This document shows, piece after piece, positions 49,502 to 58,492 of a DNA stretch of 64,000 nucleotides (position 1 is the first letter of the stretch; every line of letters begins with the position of its first letter). Where the stretch lies: the NCBI GenBank assembly GCA_963761775.1, contig CAVXIF010000002.1, positions 124,001-188,000 of the forward strand, written 5' to 3'. Both the position numbers and the translations under genes were made by a program. The stretch comes from Parerythrobacter_A sp963761775 (GTDB taxonomy: Bacteria > Pseudomonadota > Alphaproteobacteria > Sphingomonadales > Sphingomonadaceae). The notes below the pieces were generated by a model that was given only the letters and a program-made list of their open reading frames with translations, was not told where the DNA came from and made no database searches.

Positions 49502-50208
49502 TGGGTGTTCCGGTTTTGGGTGGGGAGCGGACGTACGGTTCAGCATTGGTGAGCGTGCTGCGCCGAACGTCAGTTGACATCGCACAAGTCACGCAAGTGG
49601 TTCGCGCATCGGCGATAACTGCGATAGCTCCAAGACGCGGATCAGCGAGCCTACGCGAGGCGACTTATCCTAAGCCATCATTCGCCAGATTCGACGGACG
49701 GCAAGTCTTCGCTCATCACAGCCATCGATCGACACTGAGACAGTGCTACTCGTCGCCCGGGACTTCAATGACTTGGCCAGTCAGAACAGGCATAGCGCAG
49801 ATAAGAGTACTCGGGCGCCTTGCGAGCTGATCAGTCTAGAGGTCGCATGAGCCTGAACTCGCCGTGTTAATCAGCGCTCGCATTAGGATGCTAGCTCGCG
49901 TTCGTTCGGAAGCTGGCCATCCGTGAGGTTCTAGGACCGAGTCAAGCACGTCCGCAATTGGGTCGTTAGCGGTCGGTCTGGAACCCACCCAAACAGAGCA
50001 GCCTGACTGATGATTCATACCGCTACAGGCGATGTCGCCCCTGTCCTACACCCACTATGATTGGTAAGGCTCGCAACATGATCCAACACACCTCCCGCTC
50101 CGCCAAATCCACACAAATTCCAGCCTCTTCACACACCCCCAGCTTTTTTGCCCCTGGACTGTGTAACACCCGGTCCATGTCTCCGGTTACTGTGGGTTTG
50201 AAACGATC
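49502..50208. other. atypical non-coding segment after ruvC
   Basis: This 707-bp stretch is lower in GC than its neighbours, has no long ordered codon pattern in any frame, and contains no gene I can support; a 60-codon minus-strand frame (49836-50018) lacks a ribosome site and homology. It begins at the ruvC stop and ends at the ATG of the ArsC-like gene, with no terminal repeats. It includes ACGTACGGTTC at 49531-49541, which resembles the 3' half of a group II intron domain V, but the matching 5' half is missing. The origin is unknown. Confidence 0.55.
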
Positions 50209-50562
50209 ATGACCATCCATCTCTACGGCATTCCCAACTGCGATACGGTGCGCAAGGCGCGGCAGTGGCTGGATGCGCAATCGCTCGAATACACGTTTCA
50301 CGACTTCAAGAAGGAGGGTGTGGAGGCCGCCGATCTGGAGCGGTGGGCCGACGAATGCGGATGGCAAACCTTGCTGAACCGGCGCGGCACCACGTTTCGC
50401 AAACTGCCCGAAGACGAGAAGGCCGATATCGACCGCGACGCCGCGCTTGCCATCATGGCGACGCATACCAGCACCATAAAACGCCCCGTACTGGAAACCG
50501 ACGACGGCGCGCGCGTGCTGGTCGGGTTTGCCGAAAGCGAATGGGAGAACATGCTGTGCTGA
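50209..50562 (+). CDS. ArsC/Spx-family reductase (YffB-like)
   Basis: A 117-residue thioredoxin-fold protein opening MTIHLYGIPNCDTVRKARQWL, with the single active-site cysteine of the ArsC/Spx superfamily and the later LNRRGTTFRKL and KRPVLE motifs. The YffB/Spx-like branch usually reacts with glutathione or binds RNA polymerase; true arsenate reduction is not implied. The stop overlaps the GTG start of the next gene, so the two are coupled. Confidence 0.9.
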   Translation: MTIHLYGIPNCDTVRKARQWLDAQSLEYTFHDFKKEGVEAADLERWADECGWQTLLNRRGTTFRKLPEDEKADIDRDAALAIMATHTSTIKRPVLETDDGARVLVGFAESEWENMLC

Positions 50563-52745
50563 GAGCGTTGCTGGCGTTGGCGATATTGGCGACACCCTGT
50601 GTTGCGGCGGCGCAAGCGCAGACGTTGGCTCAAACGATGGCCGAACGCGACATGCTGGTCATCGCGCATCGCGGGGCGAGCGGGGAGCGGCCCGAGCATA
50701 CGCTGGCCGCCTATGAACTGGCGATCGACCAGGGGGCGGACTACATCGAGCCGGACCTCGTGGTGACGAGCGACGGCGTGCTGGTCGCGCGGCATGAAAC
50801 CGAGATTTCCGCCACCACCGATATCGCGACGCGCGAGGAATTCAGTGCGCGCCGCCGCAGCAAGGAAGTGGACGGCACGCTGGTCAATGGCTGGTTCGCC
50901 GAGGATTTTACGCTGGCCGAACTGCGCACCCTGCGCGCGAAGGAGCGCATCCCCGGCATCCGCCCCGCCAATGCACGCTTCGACGGGTTGTATCAGGTGC
51001 CGACGCTGGCCGACATCGTGAAACTGGTGCGCGCCAAGGAAGCCGAGACGGGACGGCGCATCGGCCTGTATCCCGAACTCAAGCATCCCGACTTCCTGTT
51101 GCAGGAAGAGGGCATCGACGTGGTGGACCTGTTGCTGCTGGAGCTGAAGGCGCTGAACGTCACGCCCGCCGATCCGGTGTTCATCCAGTGCTTCGAAGTC
51201 GGCCCGCTGCAGCGGCTGGCGAAGCGCAGCGACTTCAAACTGGTGCAGCTGGTGGCGGCGGATGGCGGCCCGGCGGACGAGCCCGACATGCGCTATGCCG
51301 AGATGGTGACGCCGAGCGGGCTGGCGGCAATCGCGGAATACGCCGACGGCATCGGCGCGGCGATTCCGCTCCTGCTGCGCGAGGATGGCGATGGCACCGG
51401 TGTAGTGGCAGCGGCGCATGGGGTGGGGCTACTGGTCCATGCCTGGACCGTGCGGCGCGAAAATGCGTTCCTGCCGCCCGCACTGCAGTCGGACACGCCG
51501 AACCTGGGCGCGAGCATGTTGCGGATGCTGTTGCAGCGCGCGGGCGTTGACGGCGTATTCGACGACTTCCCCCGCCGCGATCAGGAAGTGCCGGTCGCGA
51601 TGACCCCGCCGCTTCCGCCAGTCGTAGCCACAGCAGCCGTCATCCCGGACTTGATCCGGGATCTCGCTGCCTTCCTGCGCCGCGCAGGGCAGAGTAAGCT
51701 GGACCGGATCAGGTCCGGGGTGACGAAAAGTTGGAGATCAGGCGCGCTTCGCCGAGAGGATGTAATTCAGGCTCTCGTCTTCGGACAGGTGCAGGCCCTT
51801 GCCGGGGCGCCACGCGATGCCGCGTTGTTCGATTATTTTCAGGCCGCAATTCGCCAGCAGAGCGTGCAGTTCTTCGGGCGTCACGAAGTCGTTCCAGTCA
51901 TGCGTGCCGCGCGGCACCATGCCGGTGGCTTCGGCGGCACCGACCAGCAGCAGGCGGCTGGCGGCGGTGCGGTTGGGGGTGCTGAGCACCATCAGCCCGC
52001 CGGGTGCCAGCCGGTCCGCCAGCGCGGCAAGAAAGGCGGGTTTGTCGGCGACGTGTTCGATCACTTCCATGCAGGTAACGAGGTCGAATTGCGGCAGGTC
52101 GAGCGCGCCGAGTTCGCCGGAACGATAGTCGATCGACAGGCCCGCCCCTTGCGCGTGGGCCTCTGCCGCCGCAATGTTCTCCGGTGCGGCATCCACGCCC
52201 GTCACTGCCGCGCCCATACGGGCCAGCGGCTCGCACAGCAGGCCCGCGCCGCAGCCGACATCCAGCGCGGTCTTGCCGGACAGGGGCCGTACCGCCTCGA
52301 TATCGCCGCCCCAGTGCAGGTCGATCGCGTCGCGCACGAACCGCAGCCGGACCGGGTTGAGGCGGTGCAGCATGGCGCTGGACCCGGCGGGATCCCACCA
52401 GTCGGCCGCCAGCGCGCCGAAATGCGCCGCCTCGTCAGGCCGGATGGTTTCGGGACGTATGGTGGCAGGTTTGTCGGTTGCATCGCTCATGCCGATGGTC
52501 ATAACAGCGCCCGGAACGGCACGCTAGCAAGAGAGGGGGCACCGCATGGCACGCATCGTGATGAAATTCGGCGGCACCTCGATGGCGGGGACGGAGCGTA
52601 TCCGCCGCGTCGCCAATATCGTGCGCCGTCAGGCCGCGCCCAAAGCGGACGGCACTCGCGACCAGGTGGCCGTGGTGGTCAGCGCAATGGCGGGCGAAAC
52701 CGACCGCCTCGTCAATTTCTGCCGCGAGGCGCATGCGCTGTATGA
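50556..52745 (+). CDS. periplasmic glycerophosphodiester phosphodiesterase with frameshifted end
   Basis: A signal peptide (GTG start at 50556; cleavage near AAAQA, residue 20) is followed by a complete GDPD domain: HRGASGERPEHTLAAY, EPDLVVTSDGVLVARHE, YPELKHPDF and a final GVDGVFDDFP. The family ends soon after that motif. As read, the frame runs on for 380 residues through a REP element, the antisense of ubiG and the start of lysC. Removing one base from the CCCCC run at 51569-51573 gives a stop at 51601-51603, a normal 348-residue protein. So this is another apparent +1 frameshift. The enzyme frees glycerol-3-phosphate from phospholipid head groups. Confidence 0.85.
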   Translation: MLRALLALAILATPCVAAAQAQTLAQTMAERDMLVIAHRGASGERPEHTLAAYELAIDQGADYIEPDLVVTSDGVLVARHETEISATTDIATREEFSARRRSKEVDGTLVNGWFAEDFTLAELRTLRAKERIPGIRPANARFDGLYQVPTLADIVKLVRAKEAETGRRIGLYPELKHPDFLLQEEGIDVVDLLLLELKALNVTPADPVFIQCFEVGPLQRLAKRSDFKLVQLVAADGGPADEPDMRYAEMVTPSGLAAIAEYADGIGAAIPLLLREDGDGTGVVAAAHGVGLLVHAWTVRRENAFLPPALQSDTPNLGASMLRMLLQRAGVDGVFDDFPRRDQEVPVAMTPPLPPVVATAAVIPDLIRDLAAFLRRAGQSKLDRIRSGVTKSWRSGALRREDVIQALVFGQVQALAGAPRDAALFDYFQAAIRQQSVQFFGRHEVVPVMRAARHHAGGFGGTDQQQAAGGGAVGGAEHHQPAGCQPVRQRGKKGGFVGDVFDHFHAGNEVELRQVERAEFAGTIVDRQARPLRVGLCRRNVLRCGIHARHCRAHTGQRLAQQARAAADIQRGLAGQGPYRLDIAAPVQVDRVAHEPQPDRVEAVQHGAGPGGIPPVGRQRAEMRRLVRPDGFGTYGGRFVGCIAHADGHNSARNGTLAREGAPHGTHRDEIRRHLDGGDGAYPPRRQYRAPSGRAQSGRHSRPGGRGGQRNGGRNRPPRQFLPRGACAV
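51638..51725. repeat. REP palindrome between the GDPD gene and ubiG
   Basis: CGTCATCCCGGACTTGATCC (from 51638) and GGATCAGGTCCGGGGTGACG (to 51725) form inverted arms of a widespread alphaproteobacterial extragenic palindrome. It lies just after the corrected GDPD stop and just before the end of convergent ubiG, the usual place for such elements. Confidence 0.78.
51738..52502 (-). CDS. ubiG: ubiquinone biosynthesis O-methyltransferase
   Basis: A 254-residue SAM-dependent methyltransferase. DEAAHFGALAADWWDPAG opening, SAM motif I ALDVGCGAGLLCEPLA, CMEVIEHV and the WNDFVTPEE motif identify UbiG, which does both O-methylations in ubiquinone synthesis. An ATG four codons into the frame (52488-52490) is an alternative start. 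It is divergent from lysC, as in many sphingomonads. Confidence 0.93.
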   Translation of the reverse strand: MTIGMSDATDKPATIRPETIRPDEAAHFGALAADWWDPAGSSAMLHRLNPVRLRFVRDAIDLHWGGDIEAVRPLSGKTALDVGCGAGLLCEPLARMGAAVTGVDAAPENIAAAEAHAQGAGLSIDYRSGELGALDLPQFDLVTCMEVIEHVADKPAFLAALADRLAPGGLMVLSTPNRTAASRLLLVGAAEATGMVPRGTHDWNDFVTPEELHALLANCGLKIIEQRGIAWRPGKGLHLSEDESLNYILSAKRA

Positions 52746-53832
52746 CCCCGCCGAATACGACGTGGTGGTGTCGAGCGGGGAGCAGGTGACGGCGGGCTTG
52801 CTGGCGATGACGCTGAAAGGGCTGGGCAGCCCGGCGCGCAGCTGGCTCGGCTGGCAATTGCCCGTCGCCACCATCGAGGGCCACGCCGCCAGCCGGATCG
52901 AGACGATCGACGCGCCTGGCCTGCACGCCTCGCTGGAAGCAGGCGAGATCGCGGTCATTCCCGGCTTTCAGGGCGTCAGCGGCGAGGGGCGCATTGCCAC
53001 GCTGGGCCGGGGCGGGTCGGACACCAGCGCGGTTGCGGTTGCCGCCGCCATCGGCGCGGATCGGTGCGACATCTACACCGATGTGGACGGCGTCTATACC
53101 ACAGACCCGCGTATCGTCGCCAAGGCCCGCAAGCTGAAGGCGGTGACGTATGAAGAAATGCTGGAACTGGCCAGCGTGGGCGCGAAAGTGCTGCAAACCC
53201 GCAGCGTGGGGCTCGCCATGAAGCGCGGTGTGCGCGTGCAGGTCTTGAGCAGCTTCATCGACGACGACGCCACCCCGGCGGACGCGCTGCCCGGCACGAT
53301 GATCGTGTCCGAAGCCGAAATGGATCGCATTTACGAGGAGGGCGAAATGGAACGCCAGCACGTTACCGGTATCGCGCACGACAAGAACGAGGCGAAAGTC
53401 ATCCTGACCCGCGTGCCGGACAAACCGGGCGCGGTGGCGCATATTTTCGCGCCGCTTGCCGCCGCATCGATCAATGTCGACATGATTATCCAGAACGTGG
53501 GGCGCGACAAGGGCGAGACCGACGTCACCTTCACCGTGCCGCAAACCGACCTCGCCCGCGCGCAGGCATTGCTGGAGGACAAGCGCGGCGAAATCGGCTT
53601 CAACCGCATCATCACCGACAGCCGCGTCGCCAAGATCAGCGTCGTCGGTGTGGGCATGAAAAGCCATGCGGGCGTCGCCAGCCAGATGTTCAGCGCATTG
53701 GCCGAACGCGGCATCAACATCCAGGCGATCACCACGTCCGAGATCAAGGTCAGCGTGATGATCGACGAGGACGAAACCGAACTGGCGGTGCGCATCCTGC
53801 ACACCGCCTACGGACTGGACGCGGAAGGCTGA
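52546..53832 (+). CDS. lysC: aspartate kinase
   Basis: A 428-residue monofunctional aspartokinase. KFGGTSMAG at the start, the catalytic region TLGRGGSDTSAVA, YTDVDGVYTTDPR, and two C-terminal ACT domains (VPDKPGAVAHIF, GVASQMFSALAERGINI) for feedback control. It starts the lysine, threonine and methionine pathway. It is divergent from ubiG with a 43-base gap. Confidence 0.96.
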   Translation: MARIVMKFGGTSMAGTERIRRVANIVRRQAAPKADGTRDQVAVVVSAMAGETDRLVNFCREAHALYDPAEYDVVVSSGEQVTAGLLAMTLKGLGSPARSWLGWQLPVATIEGHAASRIETIDAPGLHASLEAGEIAVIPGFQGVSGEGRIATLGRGGSDTSAVAVAAAIGADRCDIYTDVDGVYTTDPRIVAKARKLKAVTYEEMLELASVGAKVLQTRSVGLAMKRGVRVQVLSSFIDDDATPADALPGTMIVSEAEMDRIYEEGEMERQHVTGIAHDKNEAKVILTRVPDKPGAVAHIFAPLAAASINVDMIIQNVGRDKGETDVTFTVPQTDLARAQALLEDKRGEIGFNRIITDSRVAKISVVGVGMKSHAGVASQMFSALAERGINIQAITTSEIKVSVMIDEDETELAVRILHTAYGLDAEG

Positions 53833-53873
53833 CGCCCGACGCCTGACGCCAACACCCGCCCTGCGACAAAGCG

Positions 53874-54171
53874 TTACCAGATGGTGCGGCGGTGCGTGGT
53901 ATGGCGATGGCGGCCATGCGATCTTGCGGTACGCGGATGCCCGCGATGGCGCGGCGCGGCCATATCACGTCGTGCGGCCTCGCGCCGGGCGCGGCGGTTC
54001 TCTTCGGCTTCCTGCAATAGCGGCGCGGGCGCGGGTCGGCTGCGATGCCGGGCTGCTATCGACGATTTGCGCTGCGATGCCTGCGGGAACGGGAATTTCG
54101 CGGGCGGCCAACGGATTTGCAGCGAGGGCAGTTGTGGCAAGGGCGATGGCGGCGAGGGTACGTTTGAACAC
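53874..54171 (-). pseudogene. small basic exported protein, apparent +1 frameshift
   Basis: A signal peptide (MFKRTLAAIALATTALAANPLAA, cleavage near residue 23) and REIPVPAGIAAQIVDSS are followed by two options. In the first frame the protein ends at 68 residues after ARGRTT. Removing one base from the GGG at 54033-54035 joins it to a frame rich in high-GC codons (LLQEAEENRRARREAARRD) that ends HRRTIW at 53874, giving 98 residues. The second is more gene-like. It would be a small, arginine/histidine-rich periplasmic protein of unknown role. Confidence 0.6.
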
Positions 54172-54280
54172 AGGAATATCTCCTTCGGGCTAGGTGGTCG
54201 GCCAGAGAGAGAAGGCGGCCGATTGCGATGACAGGACATTCGCTTGCGCTTGCCGAAGGGGTTACAGGAGCCGCGAAACT

Positions 54281-54901
54281 TCACCCCAGCAGCATCGCAT
54301 TCATCAGGCGGCCGGGGATGGCGAAGGAGGCGATACCGGGGATCATCAGCGCGAACAGATAGGTGCTGACCAGGTGCCGCTTGTGCGCCGCGATATCGCC
54401 GCGCCGCGCCGTCGCCACCACTTTCCATGCGGCGTGAAAGGTAATCGGCACGAAGATGTGGATCGGGCTGAACCCGCCATTGGTCTTGATGAAGATGGCG
54501 GACGTGGCCGTCACCAGCATCAGCACCAGCCACACCTTGCCCAGCTGCTTGTGCCGAGCGGTGCCCTTCTTCGCCAGCAGCAGATAACCGCCCAGCGGCA
54601 CGGCGGGCAGGACGGCGGCGACATGGATCCATACCGGCAGCTTGGCATAGGCGGACAAGTCGGCGACTTGCCCCATCGCCGCGCGGGCCAGTGCATAGAG
54701 GCACACGAAGGTCATGGTGAAGCAGGCGAGGCTGACGATGGTGCGTGTGACCGGCGTCATCAGATAATCCGAAGCTTTGGGCACGCGCTTGGCCTTTGCC
54801 TTGCGGGCGATGAAGGGCAGGACGGCAAGGCGGCTCGTCATGCTGCGCGGGGTGGCGGTGGCGCCGGTGTTCAGGGTGGCGTTCAGGGTGGCGGTGGTCA
54901 T
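54281..54901 (-). CDS. DUF2306 membrane protein, module 1
   Basis: A 206-residue protein with four hydrophobic segments (about residues 45-70, 90-110, 120-140, 165-190) and the DUF2306 features HVAAVLPAVPLGGYLLLAKKG and AAHKRHLVSTYLF. The family is of unknown function. The start ATG at 54899-54901 is chosen by size and family opening. It is divergent from a LytTR regulator gene at 55087; the same pair occurs again at 59509-60983 in mirror order. Confidence 0.82.
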   Translation of the reverse strand: MTTATLNATLNTGATATPRSMTSRLAVLPFIARKAKAKRVPKASDYLMTPVTRTIVSLACFTMTFVCLYALARAAMGQVADLSAYAKLPVWIHVAAVLPAVPLGGYLLLAKKGTARHKQLGKVWLVLMLVTATSAIFIKTNGGFSPIHIFVPITFHAAWKVVATARRGDIAAHKRHLVSTYLFALMIPGIASFAIPGRLMNAMLLG

Positions 54902-55086
54902 GGTTGTGTTCCTCGGCTGGACGCGGTGGTCGGTTGCGTTGCTGTGCCCCTTCTGCCCCATGCCCGTCCGCTCGCAACCGGACCTTCGCGGAACGCGCGT
55001 CGCCTTTCGTGACCGGTCGCAAACCGCCGGGAAATGTGCCGCCTGCCACTTCACGAAGCGCGAATTGTCAGTAGGATGCGCGGGCT

Positions 55087-55911
55087 ATGGGTGCTCGGGA
55101 GAACAGGTCAGGCAGCGAAGCGACGCCACGCGCGCAGCTCGCACGGCGCGTGCTGGTCGATCTGACGGTGATGACCGTGATCGGCCTCGTGCTGGCTGTG
55201 GTCGGGCCGTTCGGCACCTATGCGCTGCCGCTGGCGGCGCGGATCGTAGGCTGGTTGGCGATGTGCTGGCTGGGCTATGCGATCTATCGTCCGATGGGTT
55301 TCTTCGTAAACCGTTTGCACGACGCGCTTGCCCTGCCGCGCCCCGCATTATGGGCGGCGGCGTGCGTGGTTGCGACAGTGCCGATGGCGACGCTGCTGTA
55401 CCTGCTCGACCGTCTGCCCGCGCCGCCTGCATGGCCCACGCTGGAGCTGGCGGCAGGGTATTACATCAACGTGCTGGTGATCGGCGGCGGGATTACCGCG
55501 ATCATGCAGCTGCTGGGGCGCAATCGCGGTGTGGCGAGCGAGGCTCCGGCGGCAGTCGAAGAAGCAGTGCCTGTATCGATCCCGGAACCGGAACCGCCCG
55601 CCGCGCTTTTCCTCGACCGCCTGCCGCCCGCGCTGGGCACCGATCTGCTCGCGCTGGAAATGGAGGACCACTACGTCCGCGCCCATACCGCCGCCGGATC
55701 GGATCTGGTGCTGATGCGGATGCGCGATGCAGTGGCGGAGCTGGACGGGCTGGACGGTGCGCAAGTCCACCGCAGCTGGTGGGTGGCGCGCGATGCGGTT
55801 GTGGGCACCCGCCGCGACGGGCGCAATGTGCGCCTGCGATTGGCGGGCGGGCTGGAAGCACCCGTGGCGCGCGGCAATGTTGCGGAGCTGAAGGAACGCG
55901 GCTGGCTGTGA
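55087..55911 (+). CDS. membrane-embedded LytTR DNA-binding regulator, module 1
   Basis: A 274-residue protein. Four hydrophobic segments (about 20-45, 55-75, 90-110, 120-145) precede a LytTR DNA-binding domain at about 175-270, with ALEMEDHYVRAH, HRSWWVARDAV and VRLRLAGGLEAPVARGNV typical of the fold. It would bind DNA from the membrane face. It is divergent from the DUF2306 gene, across 185 bases, and is a paralogue of the LytTR gene at 59509-60282. A membrane regulator/partner pair is implied; the signal is unknown. Confidence 0.86.
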   Translation: MGARENRSGSEATPRAQLARRVLVDLTVMTVIGLVLAVVGPFGTYALPLAARIVGWLAMCWLGYAIYRPMGFFVNRLHDALALPRPALWAAACVVATVPMATLLYLLDRLPAPPAWPTLELAAGYYINVLVIGGGITAIMQLLGRNRGVASEAPAAVEEAVPVSIPEPEPPAALFLDRLPPALGTDLLALEMEDHYVRAHTAAGSDLVLMRMRDAVAELDGLDGAQVHRSWWVARDAVVGTRRDGRNVRLRLAGGLEAPVARGNVAELKERGWL

Positions 55912-55915
55912 CGTG

Positions 55916-55951
55916 AAAAACCCCTCCGCAGCATGGCTGCGAAGGGGTTTT
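55916..55951. terminator. bidirectional terminator between the LytTR gene and ahpF
   Basis: AACCCCTCCGCAGC (55919-55932) pairs with GCTGCGAAGGGGTT (55936-55949) around ATG, with As before and Ts after. It separates the plus-strand regulator gene from convergent ahpF. Confidence 0.8.
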
Positions 55952-55982
55952 GTTACAATTCAGGCAATTGCCGCGTCGGCAA

Positions 55983-57572
55983 CTAAGCGGCCTGTGCGAT
56001 TTCCTCGACCGGTTCGTTGCGGATGAGATAGTCGAACGCGCCGAGACCCGCGCTGGCGCCCTGGCCCATCGCCACCACGATTTGCTTGTCCGGCACGATG
56101 GTGTTGTCGCCTGCCGCGTAGATACCCGGCAGGTTGGTCGCGCCATGTTCGTCGACAATGATCTCGCCGTGCTTCGACAGATCGATCCCGCTGTCGGCAA
56201 GCCATTCGGTGTTGGGCACCAGGCCGATCTGGATGAACACGCCTTGCAGTTCGATGGTGCGCGTGTCGCCGCTGTCGCGGTCCTTCACTTCCAGACCGTT
56301 CACCCGCGACCCGTCGCCGGTAATTGCGGTCGTCTGGCCGCTGGTCACGATGTCGACATTGTCGAGCGAGCGCAGCTTGCGTTGCAGAACCTCGTCGGCT
56401 CGCAGGGTGCTGTCATATTCGATCAGCGTGACGTGGCCGACGATCTTGGCAAGATCGATTGCGGCCTCGACGCCGGAATTGCCGCCACCGATCACGGCAA
56501 TGCGCTTGCCCTTGAACAGCGGACCGTCGCAGTGCGGGCAATAGGCCACGCCCCTGTTGCGGTATTCGTCCTCGCCCGGAACACCCAGATTGCGCCAGCG
56601 CGCTCCGGTGGACAGGATCAGAGCGCGCGATTTCAGCGTCGCGCCGTTCGCCATCGTGACGCTGTGCATGCCACCGGCTTCGGATGCCGGCTCCAGCTGC
56701 GTGGCGCGCGTCAGGTCGATCAGGTCGATCTCGTTGTCCAGCGTCTGCTTCTTGAGTTCGTCCGACAGTTTCGGACCTTCGGTATAGGTCGTGCCGGGCA
56801 GGTTCTCGACGCCAAGCGTGTCCTGCAACTGCCCGCCGAACCGTTCTGCCGCGATGCCGGTGCGAAAACCCTTGCGCGCGGTATAGATGCCCGCTGCCGC
56901 GCCAGCCGGACCGCCACCGATGATCAGCACTTCGAACGGCTCTTTTGCGGACAGCTTGGCCGCCGCTTTCTCGTCCGCACCACCATCGAGGCGGCTTAGT
57001 ATTTCGGCCAGTTCCATCTTGCCGTTATAGAAGCTCTCGCCGTTCAGGAAGGTCGCGGGAACGGCCAGCACGCTGCGCTCTTCCACTTCGTCCTTGAACG
57101 CGCCGCCTTCGATCAGCGTCGCAGTGATGCGCGGGTTTTCCAGCGCCATCAGCGTCAGCGCCTGCACCACGTCGGGGCAGTTGTGGCACGACAGCGAGAA
57201 AAACATCTCGAAATCGTAATCGCCATCCAGCGCACGGACCTGTTCGATCAGGTCGGCATCGACCTTGGGCGGATGACCACCGGCCCACAACAGGGCCAGA
57301 ACAAGCGAGGTAAATTCATGCCCCAGCGGCACGCCTGCGAAGGTGACGAACCTTTCAGGATCGCTGGCACGCCTGATTTGGAAACTGGGCTTGCGTGTCG
57401 CATCGCCATCGAAACTGGCGTCGAGCAGGTCGTGCATATCCGCCAGCTCGGTCAGCAATTCGCGCATCTGGTCCGACACCTTGCCTTCGCCCAGCGTCGC
57501 CACCAGCTGCACCGGTTCGCGCAGGTTGGCGAGATATTGGGTAAGCTGGGTGCGCATCGCGGTGTCGAGCAT
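55983..57572 (-). CDS. ahpF: alkyl hydroperoxide reductase subunit F
   Basis: A 529-residue flavoprotein: tandem thioredoxin-like N-terminal domains (about 1-200) with the CxxC SCHNCPD near residues 129-132, then a thioredoxin-reductase-like part with IIGGGPAGAAA, GGGNSGVEAA and the redox pair YCPHCDG near 345-348. It passes electrons from NADH to AhpC. It is downstream of ahpC on the same strand, with a stable hairpin between them. Confidence 0.95.
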   Translation of the reverse strand: MLDTAMRTQLTQYLANLREPVQLVATLGEGKVSDQMRELLTELADMHDLLDASFDGDATRKPSFQIRRASDPERFVTFAGVPLGHEFTSLVLALLWAGGHPPKVDADLIEQVRALDGDYDFEMFFSLSCHNCPDVVQALTLMALENPRITATLIEGGAFKDEVEERSVLAVPATFLNGESFYNGKMELAEILSRLDGGADEKAAAKLSAKEPFEVLIIGGGPAGAAAGIYTARKGFRTGIAAERFGGQLQDTLGVENLPGTTYTEGPKLSDELKKQTLDNEIDLIDLTRATQLEPASEAGGMHSVTMANGATLKSRALILSTGARWRNLGVPGEDEYRNRGVAYCPHCDGPLFKGKRIAVIGGGNSGVEAAIDLAKIVGHVTLIEYDSTLRADEVLQRKLRSLDNVDIVTSGQTTAITGDGSRVNGLEVKDRDSGDTRTIELQGVFIQIGLVPNTEWLADSGIDLSKHGEIIVDEHGATNLPGIYAAGDNTIVPDKQIVVAMGQGASAGLGAFDYLIRNEPVEEIAQAA

Positions 57573-57605
57573 GGCGGGTGTCCTGTTTGGTTATCGGTGG
57601 AGCGC

Positions 57606-57631
57606 GGCGCGCGGCCCCATTGCCGCGCGCC
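57606..57631 (-). other. GC hairpin between ahpC and ahpF
   Basis: GGCGCGCGGC and GCCGCGCGCC form a perfect 10-bp stem with a 6-base loop and no T-run. A hairpin at this place can stabilise the upstream ahpC part of the message or reduce read-through into ahpF. This is inference from position. Confidence 0.55.
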
Positions 57632-57647
57632 GTTCATCTAAAAGGCG

Positions 57648-58214
57648 TCAGATCTTGCCGACGAGGTCGAGCGAGGGTGCGAGCGTGTCGCCGCCCTCTT
57701 CCCATGCCGCCGGGCAAACCTGGCCGGGATTGTCGCGCACATATTGCGCGGCCTTGATCTTGCGCAGCAATTCGCTGGCATTGCGGCCCACGCCTTCACA
57801 GGTGATTTCCATCAGCTGGATCACGCCATCGGGATCGACCACGAAGGTGGCACGGTCGGCCAGGCCCATCTCTTCGCGCAGGACGCCGAACTGCTTGGAC
57901 AGCGTGTGCAGCTGGTCACCCAGGAACGCGAAGTCGATCGTGCCGATCTTTTCGGACGTATCGTGCCATGCCTTGTGGCTGAAATGCGTATCGGTCGAAA
58001 CGCCGAACACTTCCACGCCCATCTTCTGGAACGTGTCGTACTGTTTGCCCATGTCTTCCAGCTCGGTCGGGCAGACAAAGGTCCAGTCGGCGGGATAGAA
58101 GAAGAAAACGGCCCATTTGCCCTCGATGTCCTTTTCAGTGACGTCGAAGAAGTCCTTGCCCGCCTGGAAAGCGGTGGCCGTGAAAGGCTGAATTGTCGAA
58201 CCGATAATACCCAT
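57648..58214 (-). CDS. ahpC: alkyl hydroperoxide reductase subunit C (peroxiredoxin)
   Basis: A 188-residue typical 2-Cys peroxiredoxin. The peroxidatic cysteine is in FVCPTE (about residue 47) and the resolving one in GQVCPAAW (about 166). It reduces hydrogen and organic peroxides with electrons from AhpF. The frame is open upstream, but MGIIGSTIQPF is the family start, with AAGGAC upstream. No clear OxyR-type site was recognised in the 278-base gap to the divergent gene. Confidence 0.96.
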   Translation of the reverse strand: MGIIGSTIQPFTATAFQAGKDFFDVTEKDIEGKWAVFFFYPADWTFVCPTELEDMGKQYDTFQKMGVEVFGVSTDTHFSHKAWHDTSEKIGTIDFAFLGDQLHTLSKQFGVLREEMGLADRATFVVDPDGVIQLMEITCEGVGRNASELLRKIKAAQYVRDNPGQVCPAAWEEGGDTLAPSLDLVGKI

Positions 58215-58492
58215 GATGAAAAGTGTCCTTGTTTGTGGTTGAAGGCGGTTGGTGAAACATATCGCCGTGGCGGTTGCCCGCGGCGGACGTCTTATCGTTG
58301 AAAACTGCCCGAACCATCGCTCGTTCCAAAAACCATCTAGGCGGTGACGTAATGCGGGTAAATCGATTAAAAGTGCGGACAGTAATCGGATGAAACGATA
58401 TACGGTGTTGTCCGCCCAGCTTTGTATCCGGGCCGTTTGACCCGTGGCGGGTGGCGGCATAGGTGGCGCTGGCAATCTCTGCCGGAGCCGAA

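Noticed and set aside
49513..49541. Group II intron after ruvC
   Set aside because: Only one half of a domain V-like sequence is visible, with no reverse transcriptase, no 5' GUGYG end and no domain VI; a chance match is possible, so it is reported only as a weak hypothesis.
52604..52745. C-terminal read-through of the GDPD frame into ubiG and lysC as a fused protein
   Set aside because: The extra 380 residues are translations of a REP element and of antisense ubiG and lysC; a single-base correction gives a normal stop at 51601-51603.
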